The translations under genes and the position numbers were made by a program. This document shows positions 16,465-25,852 of a stretch of DNA of 64,000 nt, piece by piece. Numbering within the stretch: the first letter of the stretch is position 1; every line of letters begins with the position of its first letter. Origin of the DNA: an uncultured Roseobacter sp. (lineage in GTDB: Bacteria; Pseudomonadota; Alphaproteobacteria; Rhodobacterales; Rhodobacteraceae); contig NZ_CANLNE010000004.1 in NCBI RefSeq assembly GCF_947492555.1, positions 166,070-230,069 on the forward strand. Reading direction: 5' to 3'. The notes beneath the pieces are model-generated. The model saw nothing but the letters and a program-made list of their open reading frames with translations. It made no database searches and was not told where the DNA came from.

Positions 16465-17627
16465 CCGACACGCCGGATCGGGGGTTTCCCGAAAGCGAAT
16501 TTGCAGATCGTGCGACCAAGGCTCAGACCTCTATGGCAGAGGCGGGTCTGGCCGGTCTGTTGCTGACGACCGAAGCAGAGGTGCGCTATTTCAGCGGGTT
16601 CCACACGCTTTTCTGGCAGAGCCCGACCCGGCCCTGGTTCCTGTTTGTACCGGCCTCGGGCAAGCCTGTTGCGATCATTCCCGAGATTGGCGCGGACCTC
16701 ATGCGCCGGACGTGGGTGGATGACATCCGCACCTGGAGCGCCCCTGCACCGCGAGACGATGGGATCGGGCTGCTGACCGATCTACTTGCGCCTTTCGCAG
16801 GCTCAGGCGGGGCCATTGGCCTCATGAAGGGGCATGAGACCCATTTGAGGATGCCCTTAGCTGACTTCGAACGGCTCTCGGCGGCGCTGCCGGGGCTTCG
16901 AACGGCCGATGCCACCGATCTGGTGCGTGGTCTCAGGATGGTGAAATCCGACGCGGAGATTGCGAAAATCCGTCACATTTGCGCCATCGGCTCTCGCAGT
17001 TTTGCCGAGGTGCCGGAGGTTGCGCGGGAGGGCATGCCTCTGGAAGAGGTTTTCCGGGCGTTTCGCCGGGCAGCTCTGGCGCTTGGAGCCGACGACGTGC
17101 CCTATCTGGTCGGCGGGGCGGACCGGGGTGGATATCACGATGTGATCTCGCCGCCGTCGCGCCGCCCTCTGGCAAAAGGGGATGTCTTGATGTTGGACAC
17201 CGGTGCCACCTGGGACGGCTACTTCTGTGATTTCGACCGGAATTGGGCCATTGGCAAGGCGGATGATGCATCGCAGCGCGCTTATGATGTTCTCTGGCGC
17301 GCGACCGAGGCGGGCATCGCCGCTGCGCATCCTGGGGCCACATGCCGCGACCTCTTCCACAGGATGCATACTGTCATCTCCGAGCTTGATCCCGCAGGCG
17401 GAGACGTGGGGCGCCTTGGTCACGGTCTGGGCATGCAGTTGACCGAATGGCCGTCGCATGCCGCCTGGGATGAAACGGTGATCGAAGAAAACATGGTGCT
17501 GACAATTGAACCATCCTTATCCTACGGTGACGGTCGCATCATGGTGCATGAGGAAAACATCGTCGTGCGTGCGGGCGGGGCCGAGCTTTTGACCGAGCGC
17601 GCCGCACCAGACTTGCCGGTGATTTAG
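16461..17627 (+). CDS. M24-family hydrolase (Xaa-Pro peptidase/creatinase fold)
   Basis: A 388-residue protein with a creatinase-like N-terminal domain (1-155) and a pita-bread M24 domain. The five metal ligands appear intact: Asp in 'LMLDTGATWDGY', Asp in 'FCDFDRNW', His in 'LGHGLGMQ', Glu in 'LTIEPSL' and Glu in 'VHEENIVV'. Ectoine hydrolase (DoeA/EutD) belongs to this group, but so do peptidases and creatinase. The start overlaps the M20 gene stop, and the racemase-family gene starts 10 bp later. Confidence 0.85.
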   Translation: MTDTPDRGFPESEFADRATKAQTSMAEAGLAGLLLTTEAEVRYFSGFHTLFWQSPTRPWFLFVPASGKPVAIIPEIGADLMRRTWVDDIRTWSAPAPRDDGIGLLTDLLAPFAGSGGAIGLMKGHETHLRMPLADFERLSAALPGLRTADATDLVRGLRMVKSDAEIAKIRHICAIGSRSFAEVPEVAREGMPLEEVFRAFRRAALALGADDVPYLVGGADRGGYHDVISPPSRRPLAKGDVLMLDTGATWDGYFCDFDRNWAIGKADDASQRAYDVLWRATEAGIAAAHPGATCRDLFHRMHTVISELDPAGGDVGRLGHGLGMQLTEWPSHAAWDETVIEENMVLTIEPSLSYGDGRIMVHEENIVVRAGGAELLTERAAPDLPVI

Positions 17628-17637
17628 GAGCGGTGAC

Positions 17638-18378
17638 ATGAAACTCGCGTACCAGACGAATGACGGGATCGGCACGCGCGCCAATTTGGGTGTGATCGTT
17701 CTGGAAACCGACGAGACGCTGGAGCATGAGTTCCGGCAGTTGGTGAAGGGCGATGGCATCGCGCTTTACGTCAGCCGGATTCCGATGGTGCCGGAAGTCC
17801 GGCCTGATACTCTGGCACAGATGGAGACGGAGCTGCCGACGGCGGCGGGCCTTCTGCCACCAGCGCTGGACTTCGATGCCATTGGGTTCGGCTGCACCTC
17901 TGCATCGAGTGTGATCGGATCAGATCGGGTAGCAGATATTGTCGCCGCGACATGTTCGGGCGCGCAAGTGACGGACCCTTTGGCTGCAATCATTGCCGCA
18001 GGTCGCGCACTCGACGCGCAGCGTCTTGGTTTCGTGACACCCTATGTCGCTGACGTGTCCGCGCGAATGCGGCACAATCTCGAACTTGCCGGGTTCGAGA
18101 TTGCAAGTTTTGGCTCTTTCGAAGAAGGCAACGACCGGGTGGTCGCGCGGATCACGCCAGCATCGATTGTTGCGGCGGTTGAAGCCGTCTCCGCAAAGGC
18201 GCCATGTGATGCCATTGTCGTGTCCTGCACCAATCTGCGCTGCCTCGGGATCATTGCCGAAGCGGAGAGGAAGACTGGCGTGCCCGTTATCACGAGCAAT
18301 CAGGCCCTTGCCTGGCATATGCTGACCCTCGCAGGGGTAGAGGGAGCCCGGCCCGGACTTGGCCGACTATTTGCATAG
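17638..18378 (+). CDS. Asp/Glu racemase-superfamily enzyme (maleate isomerase / EutA-like)
   Basis: A 246-residue protein with the two-cysteine active site of this superfamily: 'IGFGCTSASS' in the first half and 'IVVSCTNLRCLG' in the second. Related enzymes are maleate cis-trans isomerase, arylmalonate decarboxylase and EutA of ectoine/hydroxyectoine clusters. It ends the short operon with the M20 and M24 genes. Reaction is not assignable from sequence alone. Confidence 0.83.
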   Translation: MKLAYQTNDGIGTRANLGVIVLETDETLEHEFRQLVKGDGIALYVSRIPMVPEVRPDTLAQMETELPTAAGLLPPALDFDAIGFGCTSASSVIGSDRVADIVAATCSGAQVTDPLAAIIAAGRALDAQRLGFVTPYVADVSARMRHNLELAGFEIASFGSFEEGNDRVVARITPASIVAAVEAVSAKAPCDAIVVSCTNLRCLGIIAEAERKTGVPVITSNQALAWHMLTLAGVEGARPGLGRLFA

Positions 18379-18564
18379 GACCGATCCTTGTCGCCAGTTC
18401 TGCTTTATGAATAGACGGATCTCCGGATCGATCTCCATGGGTTACCTTCTGAGGTGCCTCAGAATTCTCGCCCACTTGGTATCAGTATGTGCTCAACCGT
18501 CCTTATTTTGACTCAGATCGTTCGGGAGGCTGTACATTGTCGGAGGTCTGACTAGACTGATCCA

Positions 18565-19521
18565 ATGCTCGATCTGCTCAGCGATATCCTGACCAACCTG
18601 TCGATGCGGGGCACGCTCTATTTCCGCACATCATTCACAAAACCCTGGGGCGTGGCCGTTCCGAGTTACGAGAATGTCGCGCGCTTCCACTTCGCGCATC
18701 GGGGCAGTTGCCTGGTGCGGGTGAAGGGTGTTGAGGAGCCCGTCAACGTTGCCCAGGGTGATCTGATCATCATACCCCACGGCACGGCTCATGATCTCTA
18801 TTGCGGACATGATCCGGAACGTACGATCATGCCGCTCGATACCGTGCTGCAGGCATCGGGTTTCGATGGCTCCGGCGTGCTTGTCTACGGTGGTGACGAG
18901 CCGCTGAGCGAGACGCAGTTGATCTGTGGTCATTTTGCGTTCGAGCCCAATGCCAAGCACATACTCATGGACCGGCTACCGCCCCTGATCCATCTTGAAA
19001 ATTACGGCGAGGTAGCGGGCAAATGGATGGAGGCCACCCTGCGGGTGATCGGCGACGAGGCGGGACGGAAAAAGATGGGTGGTGACTTGATCGCGCTGAA
19101 AATGTCAGAGGCCATTCTGGCGCAAGCGGTGCGCAGTTTCATCGAGACCGGCGACACGATCAGATGGGGGCTCGGCGCGTTTTCGGACAAGAATCTGCAT
19201 CGGGCTCTGGAAGCTTTCCACAAGGCCCCCAGCAAGACTTGGACGGTGGAAGCACTCGCCACTGCTGCCGGTATGTCACGGACAAGTTTTGCCGTGTCGT
19301 TTCAGAAAAAGATGTCGATGACGCCGATGGAGTATGTCACAGGCTGGCGTATGGAGATGGCAAAGAAGACACTGCAGCGCCCTGACACGTCTCTCTCAGA
19401 TGCAGCGGAGAGTGCAGGTTACGCCTCGGATTCCGCCTTTGCGCGCGTATTCAAAAAAGAAACGGGTATGACACCTGCGCGTTTCAGACAGCTCAACCGC
19501 ACCAATCATTCTGCGTATTGA
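18565..19521 (+). CDS. AraC-family regulator with cupin sensor domain
   Basis: A 318-residue protein: a cupin-type N-terminal domain (about 30-100, 'FAHRGSCLVRVKG' and 'QGDLIIIPHGTAHDL') and two helix-turn-helix units at about 215-310 ('TVEALATAAGMSRTSF', 'LSDAAESAGYASDSAFARVF'). The cupin probably binds a small molecule. It stands alone between the racemase-family and small membrane-protein genes, so its target is not clear. Confidence 0.9.
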   Translation: MLDLLSDILTNLSMRGTLYFRTSFTKPWGVAVPSYENVARFHFAHRGSCLVRVKGVEEPVNVAQGDLIIIPHGTAHDLYCGHDPERTIMPLDTVLQASGFDGSGVLVYGGDEPLSETQLICGHFAFEPNAKHILMDRLPPLIHLENYGEVAGKWMEATLRVIGDEAGRKKMGGDLIALKMSEAILAQAVRSFIETGDTIRWGLGAFSDKNLHRALEAFHKAPSKTWTVEALATAAGMSRTSFAVSFQKKMSMTPMEYVTGWRMEMAKKTLQRPDTSLSDAAESAGYASDSAFARVFKKETGMTPARFRQLNRTNHSAY

Positions 19522-19632
19522 ACGATCTGCGCAGCAATGGGAACGAATAGGCATAGTTTGATCAGATAACTCACCTTAAGTCTTTCTCATCAACGCCGCT
19601 TGGCGGCCTGCAAATGAGGAGAAGAGTTCAAC

Positions 19633-20001
19633 ATGCTTCCACGTTTCATCACAAAATCTATCCACGCTTATCTCGACTATCCCGTCGCGCTCGGCCTGAT
19701 TGCCATGCCATTTCTGTTTGGTCTGGGGGCCGGCAATACGCTGGCATTCTGGCTGTCGGTCGTGACCGGTGTCGCAGCCTTTGCGCTGACCGTTCTGACC
19801 GATCATCATCTCGGCGTTTTCCGGGTTTTGCCATACAGTCTTCATCTGGCGGTTGACGGGTTGGTCGGCGTGGCCTTCGTCGCGGCACCGTTGCTCCTGG
19901 GCTTCGCAGGCATCGAATTCTGGTACTACGTAGTCTTGGGTCTTACAGTTCTGGCAGTGGTCGGATTACACAAACCTGACGAAGAGCCTGCCGTCGCCTG
20001 A
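19633..20001 (+). CDS. Small four-helix membrane protein (SPW-repeat-like)
   Basis: A 122-residue protein with four predicted membrane segments, at about 15-35, 38-58, 68-92 and 95-112. The phrases 'YPVALGLIAMPFLFGLG' and 'LAVDGLVGVAFVAAPLLLGF' repeat a pattern like that in SPW-repeat proteins, whose role is unknown. A ribosome-binding site (GAGGAGAAG) lies just before the ATG. Confidence 0.7.
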   Translation: MLPRFITKSIHAYLDYPVALGLIAMPFLFGLGAGNTLAFWLSVVTGVAAFALTVLTDHHLGVFRVLPYSLHLAVDGLVGVAFVAAPLLLGFAGIEFWYYVVLGLTVLAVVGLHKPDEEPAVA

Positions 20002-20202
20002 GTGGTCGCGACGAGCGCACTCCGGGGCTGCAAGCCATATGCCACCTGCAGTGCTTCGGAAAAGCCTATGACCGAACAAGTCCCCGGTCAGGCCTAGTAG
20101 AGGACGACGTGCAGACGAGAGAGGGCATCACAGAATAAGAGCAAACTGTGAAGCCAATGCGAGAAGTGCCTGACTGTCCGGTATGCAAAACCCGTAGGCA
20201 AA

Positions 20203-20240
20203 GAACAGGAGGTACCCAATTCATCGGGTGCCTCCTGTTC
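20203..20240 (-). terminator. Long hairpin behind the RidA gene
   Basis: A 15-bp stem (positions 20203-20217 pair with 20226-20240, one G-T pair) with an 8-base loop lies 17 bp after the RidA stop codon on the minus strand. Only a short T-run follows on that strand, so termination is likely but not certain. Confidence 0.6.
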
Positions 20241-20257
20241 GCTCATCCGGCTGCCTC

Positions 20258-20599
20258 TTACATGTATGCCGCATCAACAATGAACTCGACTTTCAGTTCG
20301 GGACGCGCCAGTTTCGCTTCACCACAAGCTCGGGCAGGCGCGTGGCCCGTCGGCACCCACGCGTTCCAGACTTCGTTCAGACCCGCGAAGTCCTGCATAT
20401 CTGCCAGCCAGATGGTCACTCGGAGCATGTTTTCTCGGGACGATCCGGCCTTGAGCAAGAGGTCATCAATTTTTTCAAGGCAGCTGCGCACCTGTTCTTG
20501 AATTGTGTCTCCCTCGGCAACCTGTCCGGTCAGGTAAGCCACGCCATTGTGTTTCACGATCTTGGAAGAGCGTTCACCGGTTTCGATGCGTTCAATCAT
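20258..20599 (-). CDS. RidA-family enamine/imine deaminase
   Basis: A 113-residue YjgF/RidA protein. Conserved features are '[15 protein letters not shown]', '[15 protein letters not shown]' and the substrate-binding Arg in '[13 protein letters not shown]'. RidA proteins hydrolyse reactive enamine/imine products of PLP enzymes to keto acids and ammonia. It is divergent from a LysR gene that precedes an aldehyde dehydrogenase/dipeptidase operon, which suggests that the pathway forms an imine intermediate. Confidence 0.92.
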   Translation of the reverse strand: MIERIETGERSSKIVKHNGVAYLTGQVAEGDTIQEQVRSCLEKIDDLLLKAGSSRENMLRVTIWLADMQDFAGLNEVWNAWVPTGHAPARACGEAKLARPELKVEFIVDAAYM

Positions 20600-20713
20600 C
20601 CCATTTCCTTGCGTTTGAGTTCAAAGGACCCGCCAGGCCTGGGCCATTTATGGACATGAGCACGCAATTAAGGCAATCGTGATTTTGTTAAATCTATTTC
20701 AGGTATGCTTAAC

Positions 20714-21619
20714 ATGGCAATCAAGATCGAAATGCTCAGATGCTTCACCGCAGTTGCACAGCGGGGGAGCCTGTCCGAGGCTGCTGACGCGCTTGGACGG
20801 ACCCCGTCTGCGGTGTCGATGATGCTCAAACAATTCGAAGACCATGTCGGCGTTGCGCTGTTCGAAACTGCGCGCAAGTCGCGCCTCACCCCTGTTGGTG
20901 AGTTGATTTTCGCGGAGGCCCGCCGCGAGGTGAGCCATTTCGAGAATACGGTATCGGTGATAGAGGGCATTTCCCGATCCGAACTGGGGTATCTGAGGCT
21001 GGCGGTGACGCCTTCGGTGGCCAGTGTCATTCTGCCCTCCGTGGTTTTTGAATTTCTGCGGAAGTTTCCCAAAGTCCACATTGATATCCGGGATATGGAT
21101 TCCGCGGCCGTTGCCCGGGAACTGGCACGCGAACGGGCAGATATCGGGATTGGCACACTCTCTGAGATTGACGGCCTGCCGCGCATCGAACTCTTCAACG
21201 ACGCGTTTGGCGTTGTGTGTCGCAAGGATCATCCTCTTGCTGAGAATTGGGATCAACTGACCTGGGCCGATATGGGGGATCATATTCTGATCGCAAATGG
21301 TCTCTGTAAGCTGATCACAGATCCGGATTTTGCGCCGCTACTCGCCAAATCCCGGCTCATGGTGCCCAGCTCTGCATCTCTTCTTGGTCTGGTGCGGGAG
21401 GGCGTTGGCATTACTGTTCTGCCGCGATTGGCGGTGAGCGGGGCGCAGGAAGACATGGTATTTCTACCACTTGTGGATGCCACGGCGCGCCGGAGTGTTC
21501 ATATGGTCTCTCAACCCAAGAACGCACTTATGCCTGCGGCGCGAGAATTCCTGAAACTGGTCACCAAAATGAAGCGTGACGGTAGGTTGTTGCCAGGCCT
21601 GGAATTTCAGAAATCCTGA
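20714..21619 (+). CDS. LysR-family transcriptional regulator
   Basis: A 301-residue LysR protein with the N-terminal helix-turn-helix ('MLRCFTAVAQRGSLSEAA', 'LGRTPSAVSMMLKQFE') and substrate domain. The ATG at 20714 is chosen because AGG lies 10 bp upstream; an in-frame ATG at 20705 is possible. Its position between the divergent RidA gene and the downstream aldehyde dehydrogenase gene makes it the likely regulator of both. Confidence 0.9.
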   Translation: MAIKIEMLRCFTAVAQRGSLSEAADALGRTPSAVSMMLKQFEDHVGVALFETARKSRLTPVGELIFAEARREVSHFENTVSVIEGISRSELGYLRLAVTPSVASVILPSVVFEFLRKFPKVHIDIRDMDSAAVARELARERADIGIGTLSEIDGLPRIELFNDAFGVVCRKDHPLAENWDQLTWADMGDHILIANGLCKLITDPDFAPLLAKSRLMVPSSASLLGLVREGVGITVLPRLAVSGAQEDMVFLPLVDATARRSVHMVSQPKNALMPAAREFLKLVTKMKRDGRLLPGLEFQKS

Positions 21620-21714
21620 AGAAGAATACAGTTTATTCCGAGTGCCTGAAGTAAGGGAGCGTATTAATCTGGGATCATGCGCGGTTTTGCGTTGCTGATG
21701 CCAAGGGACACACC

Positions 21715-23166
21715 ATGAACGATTTGAAACTGAATTACATCGCAGGGGAGTGGGTCGCGGGCGGTACCGGGATCGAAAACCGCAACCCGTCGGACGTGAG
21801 CGATGTGATCGGTGTGTTTGCGCAGGCCACCACGGATCAGCTGGAGGCGACATTGGAGCAGGCGCGACGGGCGCAGGCGGAATGGGCGGCTTACGGCATC
21901 GAGCGCAAGTACAATGTGTTGATGGCAATCGGCACGGAGATGATGCAGCGTGCCGAAGAACTGGGGAGATTGCTGTCGCGCGAAGAAGGCAAGCCCCTGG
22001 CAGAAGGCAAAGGCGAGGTCTACCGTGCCGGTCAGTTTTTCACCTACTACGCCGCCGAAACACTGCGGCAAATGGGCGAAGCTGCGGATTCGGTCCGCGA
22101 TGGTATCGAGATTGATGTGCGTCGCGAGCCCGTGGGCGTCGTGGGGATCATCTCTCCGTGGAATTTCCCAACCGCCACCGCGTCTTGGAAAATTGCGCCT
22201 GCGCTATGCTATGGTAACGCCGTTGTTTGGAAGCCGGCCAACCTGACGCCGGCCTCTGCAGTCGCCTTGGTTGAGATCATCGCCGGGCAGGACATCCCCA
22301 AGGGTCTGGTCTCTTTGGTGATGGGAGCAGGGGGCGCGATCGGCCAACGTCTGGTAGAAAGTCCAATGATCAACGCCATCAGCTTCACCGGATCCGTTCC
22401 GGTGGGCAAAGGGATTGCGGCGGCTGCCATCCAGAACCTGACGCGCGTTCAGATGGAAATGGGATCGAAAAACGCGCTGGCCGTTATGGATGATGCAGAC
22501 CTTGACCTGGCCGTGTCTCTGGCTCTGGGGGGTGCCTTTGGTGGGTCCGGCCAGAAATGCACCGCGTCCTCGCGGCTTGTGGTCCATCGGTCCGTGCATG
22601 ACCAGTTTGTCGACAAGCTGGCAGCGGGCGCAAAGGCCATGAAGGTGGGGCACGCCTTGGAAGAGGGAACCCAGATGGGGCCGGTTGTCTCCGAACAGCA
22701 GTTGAACGACAACCTCGCCTATGTCGATCTCGCGGCGTCCGAGGGCGCAGAACTGGTGTGCGGCGGCCAGCGTCTGGAGATGCCGACCGACGGTTACTAC
22801 ATGTCCCCTGGCGTGTTTGTCGGCACGCACAATGACATGCGGATCAACCGCGAAGAGATGTTTGCACCGCTGGCCTGCGTCATTCCGGTCGAGGGATATG
22901 ACGAGGCGTTGCATATTGTGAATGACACCCGTTTCGGTCTGACCGCCGGCATCGTGACGACGAACCTCGCGCGCGCCACGCATTTCCGCCGCAATGCGCA
23001 ATCAGGGTGTGTCATGGTCAACCTGCCAACTGCGGGTACGGATTATCACGTACCCTTCGGCGGACGCGGAGACAGCTCTTACGGACCACGTGAACAGGGC
23101 AGGGCGGCTGCGGAATTCTATACCATTGTAAAAACGGCCTATATCTCATCCGGGGTGCCAGCATAG
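21715..23166 (+). CDS. NAD(P)-dependent aldehyde dehydrogenase (semialdehyde type)
   Basis: A 483-residue full-length aldehyde dehydrogenase. It shows 'GIISPWNFPTATASWK', 'ISFTGSVPVGKGIA', the base in 'VQMEMGSKNAL', catalytic Cys282 in 'GGSGQKCTASSR', and 'EEMFAPLACV'. The closest familiar groups are alpha-ketoglutarate semialdehyde and succinate semialdehyde dehydrogenases. Its stop codon shares a base with the start of the M19 gene, so the two are coupled. Confidence 0.9.
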   Translation: MNDLKLNYIAGEWVAGGTGIENRNPSDVSDVIGVFAQATTDQLEATLEQARRAQAEWAAYGIERKYNVLMAIGTEMMQRAEELGRLLSREEGKPLAEGKGEVYRAGQFFTYYAAETLRQMGEAADSVRDGIEIDVRREPVGVVGIISPWNFPTATASWKIAPALCYGNAVVWKPANLTPASAVALVEIIAGQDIPKGLVSLVMGAGGAIGQRLVESPMINAISFTGSVPVGKGIAAAAIQNLTRVQMEMGSKNALAVMDDADLDLAVSLALGGAFGGSGQKCTASSRLVVHRSVHDQFVDKLAAGAKAMKVGHALEEGTQMGPVVSEQQLNDNLAYVDLAASEGAELVCGGQRLEMPTDGYYMSPGVFVGTHNDMRINREEMFAPLACVIPVEGYDEALHIVNDTRFGLTAGIVTTNLARATHFRRNAQSGCVMVNLPTAGTDYHVPFGGRGDSSYGPREQGRAAAEFYTIVKTAYISSGVPA

Positions 23167-24140
23167 TGCGGATCGATAACCTTCAATATGCGAATTGGTC
23201 GGAGAAGATCTTTCGGCAGATGCGGGAAGGCGGCGTGGACGCCGTCCATGTGACCATTGCCTATCACGAGAACTTCCGCGAAACGGTTCTCAACTTCGAA
23301 AAGTGGAATCGCTGGTTCGAACAATACCCTGATCTCATCATGAAGGGCCAATGGGCGAGCGACGTAGAGCGCGCGCGGGAGACCGGGCGGACGGCGATTT
23401 TCTTTGGCTTCCAGAACCCCAGTCCGATCGAAGACGATATCGGCCTTGTCGAAATCGTGCATACCTTAGGCGCCCGGTTCATGCAGTTGACCTATAACAA
23501 TCAATCGCTGCTGGCGACCGGGTGTTATGAGGCCGAAGACACGGGCATCACACGCATGGGCCGCCAGGTCATCAAGGAAATGAACCGCGTCGGATTGGTT
23601 GTGGACATGAGCCACTCGGCGGATCGATCTACAATCGAGGCTGCGGATTTGTCGGAGCGACCCATCGCAATTACCCATGCCAACCCCTACGAATGGTGCC
23701 CGGCCCTACGGAACAAGAAAGACGACGTGATCCGCGCCGTGACCGAGAATGGCGGGATGCTTGGGTTTTCCGTCTATCCGCACCACTTGAAGGGCAAATC
23801 CGATTGCACGTTGGACAGTTTTTGCGAGATGGTCGCGCGTACTGCGGAGACCTTTGGCGCGGAACACCTCGGGATCGGCACTGACCTGTGTCAGGATCAA
23901 CCGGACAGTGTTGTTGAATGGATGCGCGTGGGACGCTGGAGTAAAGAGATCGACTATGGCGAAGGCTCAGCCGCTGCGCCTGGGTTCCCGGACATGCCCG
24001 GCTGGTTCAACGACAATCGCGACTTTGACAACATTGAAAACGGACTGACGGCGGTTGGATTGAACCGCGAAGAAGTGGCGGGCATTATGGGTGGCAACTG
24101 GCATCGTTTCTACGCCCAGAACTTTGTTCCGATGACGTGA
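23166..24140 (+). CDS. M19 'membrane dipeptidase'-family protein with lost metal ligands
   Basis: A 324-residue TIM-barrel protein of the M19 renal-dipeptidase family, started by GTG at 23166. The later histidine ligands are present in 'VVDMSHSADRST' and 'IAITHANPYEWC', and the C-terminal 'VAGIMGGNWHRFY' is typical. The usual N-terminal HxD motif is missing and the position of the bridging Glu reads 'FGFQNPSP' (Gln). A normal two-metal site therefore seems impossible, so it may use one metal or have another reaction. No signal peptide is seen, so the product is cytoplasmic. Confidence 0.82.
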   Translation: MRIDNLQYANWSEKIFRQMREGGVDAVHVTIAYHENFRETVLNFEKWNRWFEQYPDLIMKGQWASDVERARETGRTAIFFGFQNPSPIEDDIGLVEIVHTLGARFMQLTYNNQSLLATGCYEAEDTGITRMGRQVIKEMNRVGLVVDMSHSADRSTIEAADLSERPIAITHANPYEWCPALRNKKDDVIRAVTENGGMLGFSVYPHHLKGKSDCTLDSFCEMVARTAETFGAEHLGIGTDLCQDQPDSVVEWMRVGRWSKEIDYGEGSAAAPGFPDMPGWFNDNRDFDNIENGLTAVGLNREEVAGIMGGNWHRFYAQNFVPMT

Positions 24141-24148
24141 GGTGACAC

Positions 24149-25852
24149 ATGAAACCCAGGCCCGAACCATCTTTCACATCTTCCATGCGGGCACCTTCGC
24201 AGGTGATGCGCCTTGCTCGGTTGGGCTCCTTCCATCAATGCCGCCTGTCCTTCATGCGTATTCTGACCCGGCGGATGGCGCGCGAGGCGTGGAGTTTTAC
24301 ACGCCCCATCTTCGACATTGATGCGAAGGGCGTTGGCCACGCGGTCTATTGCGCACACACGCCGGATCGCACGTATTCACTGGTTGCCTTTGCCCATGAC
24401 TTGCCTGCCGAGAGCCGTTCTGATCGTGTGATCGCCCAAGCCTGGGACAGCACATTCGCCCTGTTCGACGGTGTTCCCACCAAGGAGGATATCGCGCGTC
24501 TGCGCAGGAACGTTCCCTTGCAGGAAGCGGGCCGGGTGACGGAAACGGAGCTTTCCGTGTCCCGTGCCAATCGGTCCGTTCGCCTGTGGGAGCATGTCAT
24601 AGCCCGGCTCGCGGATGGACGGCAGCCTGATCTGCATGAAATTCTCAAGGTTGGTTACCTGATGCGCACCACGGCGGTGTACGGCTCGGGGAAACTGGGG
24701 GCCGCCGACCGTGAAGCAATCGCGGCCAGACCTGAGTGTTCCGCACCGTTCCAGATCGAAGTGCTGTCCGTATTCCTGACCCGCGCTTATGTCCGTGATC
24801 TGGTACAGCATATGGCCAAAACACGTGGCGGAGCGCGCGCGGTGCCTCTGGCCCCCGAGATCGCCCGTCGCATGGGGATCGGAAATTCCACTGGCCTGGG
24901 CATGGCACCGTTTTTGTTGAATCATCCAACACTGATCAACAACTGGATTGCGGCGCGTGAAACCGCAATTGCCCGTGTCCGTAGTGTGCCGCTGGCCTCT
25001 GCGGATGAGGTTGAAACCTTCCGCGACCTTCTGGCGCGCACCATCCTGTCGGTGGACCTCTGGCGATCCGACCATCCGATCCAGATCGAAAAACTGACCG
25101 ATTTGCGTGTGGACCTGCAAAGACTTTCGCACCACGTCGAGGCAGCAGACTTGAACACCGAAGCGCCTTGGAACCGGCTGTTCATGTGGGCAGAGACAGA
25201 GTTGTGCCTGGAAGCTCAGGAATGTCTCGCCTCACTGATGTTGGAACCCTACGGCGATCTCGTGGACTCCCTGGCGGATGAGATGTCGGATTTGAATGCC
25301 GCAGCCTTTCGGATTGATGGGACGATGTCCGTGGCGCAACTAAGAGAGATACTGCACCGGAACTACGGTTGGGCGATGGACATCGACTGGGCAGAGCGGG
25401 AAAACTGCGCCCGTGCCTGGTATGTCTCGGAGGAAAAGCTTGAACCGCGCCTGGGTGAGCGGTTCGACGAGCACATCGCGGATTACGAACAGCCGCTTGC
25501 ACCGGGTCGCGATGCAGCAGCGCTCAACGACGCGCTGAAATCCTGGCATGTTGATGCGCCGATCGCGGCGTTCCTGCTGGCGCACCCCGAACACCGCCAC
25601 AGTGTGCGTCGGGCTCAGATCGTCGATCATGCACCATACGCGGAAATCCGTGATAACACGATCAGTGCGGATCTGCTGCCCATTGACATGCTGCGTTGCA
25701 AACTGGCGTTTTTTGGTGCGACGCAGTTCGACCCAAGGTCGGATCGGTGGGTGCGCATCTGCCTTTTTGGTAACGCGCCTTACCCCGAAAACCTGCAAGA
25801 AAGCAATTGCGATGACTGGCCCTATCCCGTCTTGGGAGAGACGCTCCAGTGA
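24149..25852 (+). CDS. Conserved protein of unknown function (567 aa)
   Basis: A soluble 567-residue protein with no domain I can name. Parts such as 'YSLVAFAHDLPAESRSDR', 'GYLMRTTAVYGSGKLG' and 'LNHPTLINNWIAARE' look highly conserved and recall an uncharacterised family that travels with DUF3726 genes. GAGG lies just before the ATG at 24149. It overlaps the DUF3726 gene by 4 bp and follows the M19 gene by 8 bp, so it belongs to the same operon. The Arg/Tyr-rich conserved blocks suggest an enzyme rather than a structural protein, but no reaction is proposed. Confidence 0.8.
   Translation: MKPRPEPSFTSSMRAPSQVMRLARLGSFHQCRLSFMRILTRRMAREAWSFTRPIFDIDAKGVGHAVYCAHTPDRTYSLVAFAHDLPAESRSDRVIAQAWDSTFALFDGVPTKEDIARLRRNVPLQEAGRVTETELSVSRANRSVRLWEHVIARLADGRQPDLHEILKVGYLMRTTAVYGSGKLGAADREAIAARPECSAPFQIEVLSVFLTRAYVRDLVQHMAKTRGGARAVPLAPEIARRMGIGNSTGLGMAPFLLNHPTLINNWIAARETAIARVRSVPLASADEVETFRDLLARTILSVDLWRSDHPIQIEKLTDLRVDLQRLSHHVEAADLNTEAPWNRLFMWAETELCLEAQECLASLMLEPYGDLVDSLADEMSDLNAAAFRIDGTMSVAQLREILHRNYGWAMDIDWAERENCARAWYVSEEKLEPRLGERFDEHIADYEQPLAPGRDAAALNDALKSWHVDAPIAAFLLAHPEHRHSVRRAQIVDHAPYAEIRDNTISADLLPIDMLRCKLAFFGATQFDPRSDRWVRICLFGNAPYPENLQESNCDDWPYPVLGETLQ

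Noticed and set aside
16461..17627. Naming the M24 protein as ectoine hydrolase (EutD/DoeA)
   Set aside because: The fold and metal ligands fit, but without EutE, EutC or an ectoine transporter the substrate cannot be fixed; only the family is called.
18366..18377. CTAT-TTGC-ATAG palindrome resembling the alg-locus sites
   Set aside because: It has only 4-bp arms, lies inside the end of the racemase-family gene and has no fitting gene start at about 100 bp, so it is probably chance.
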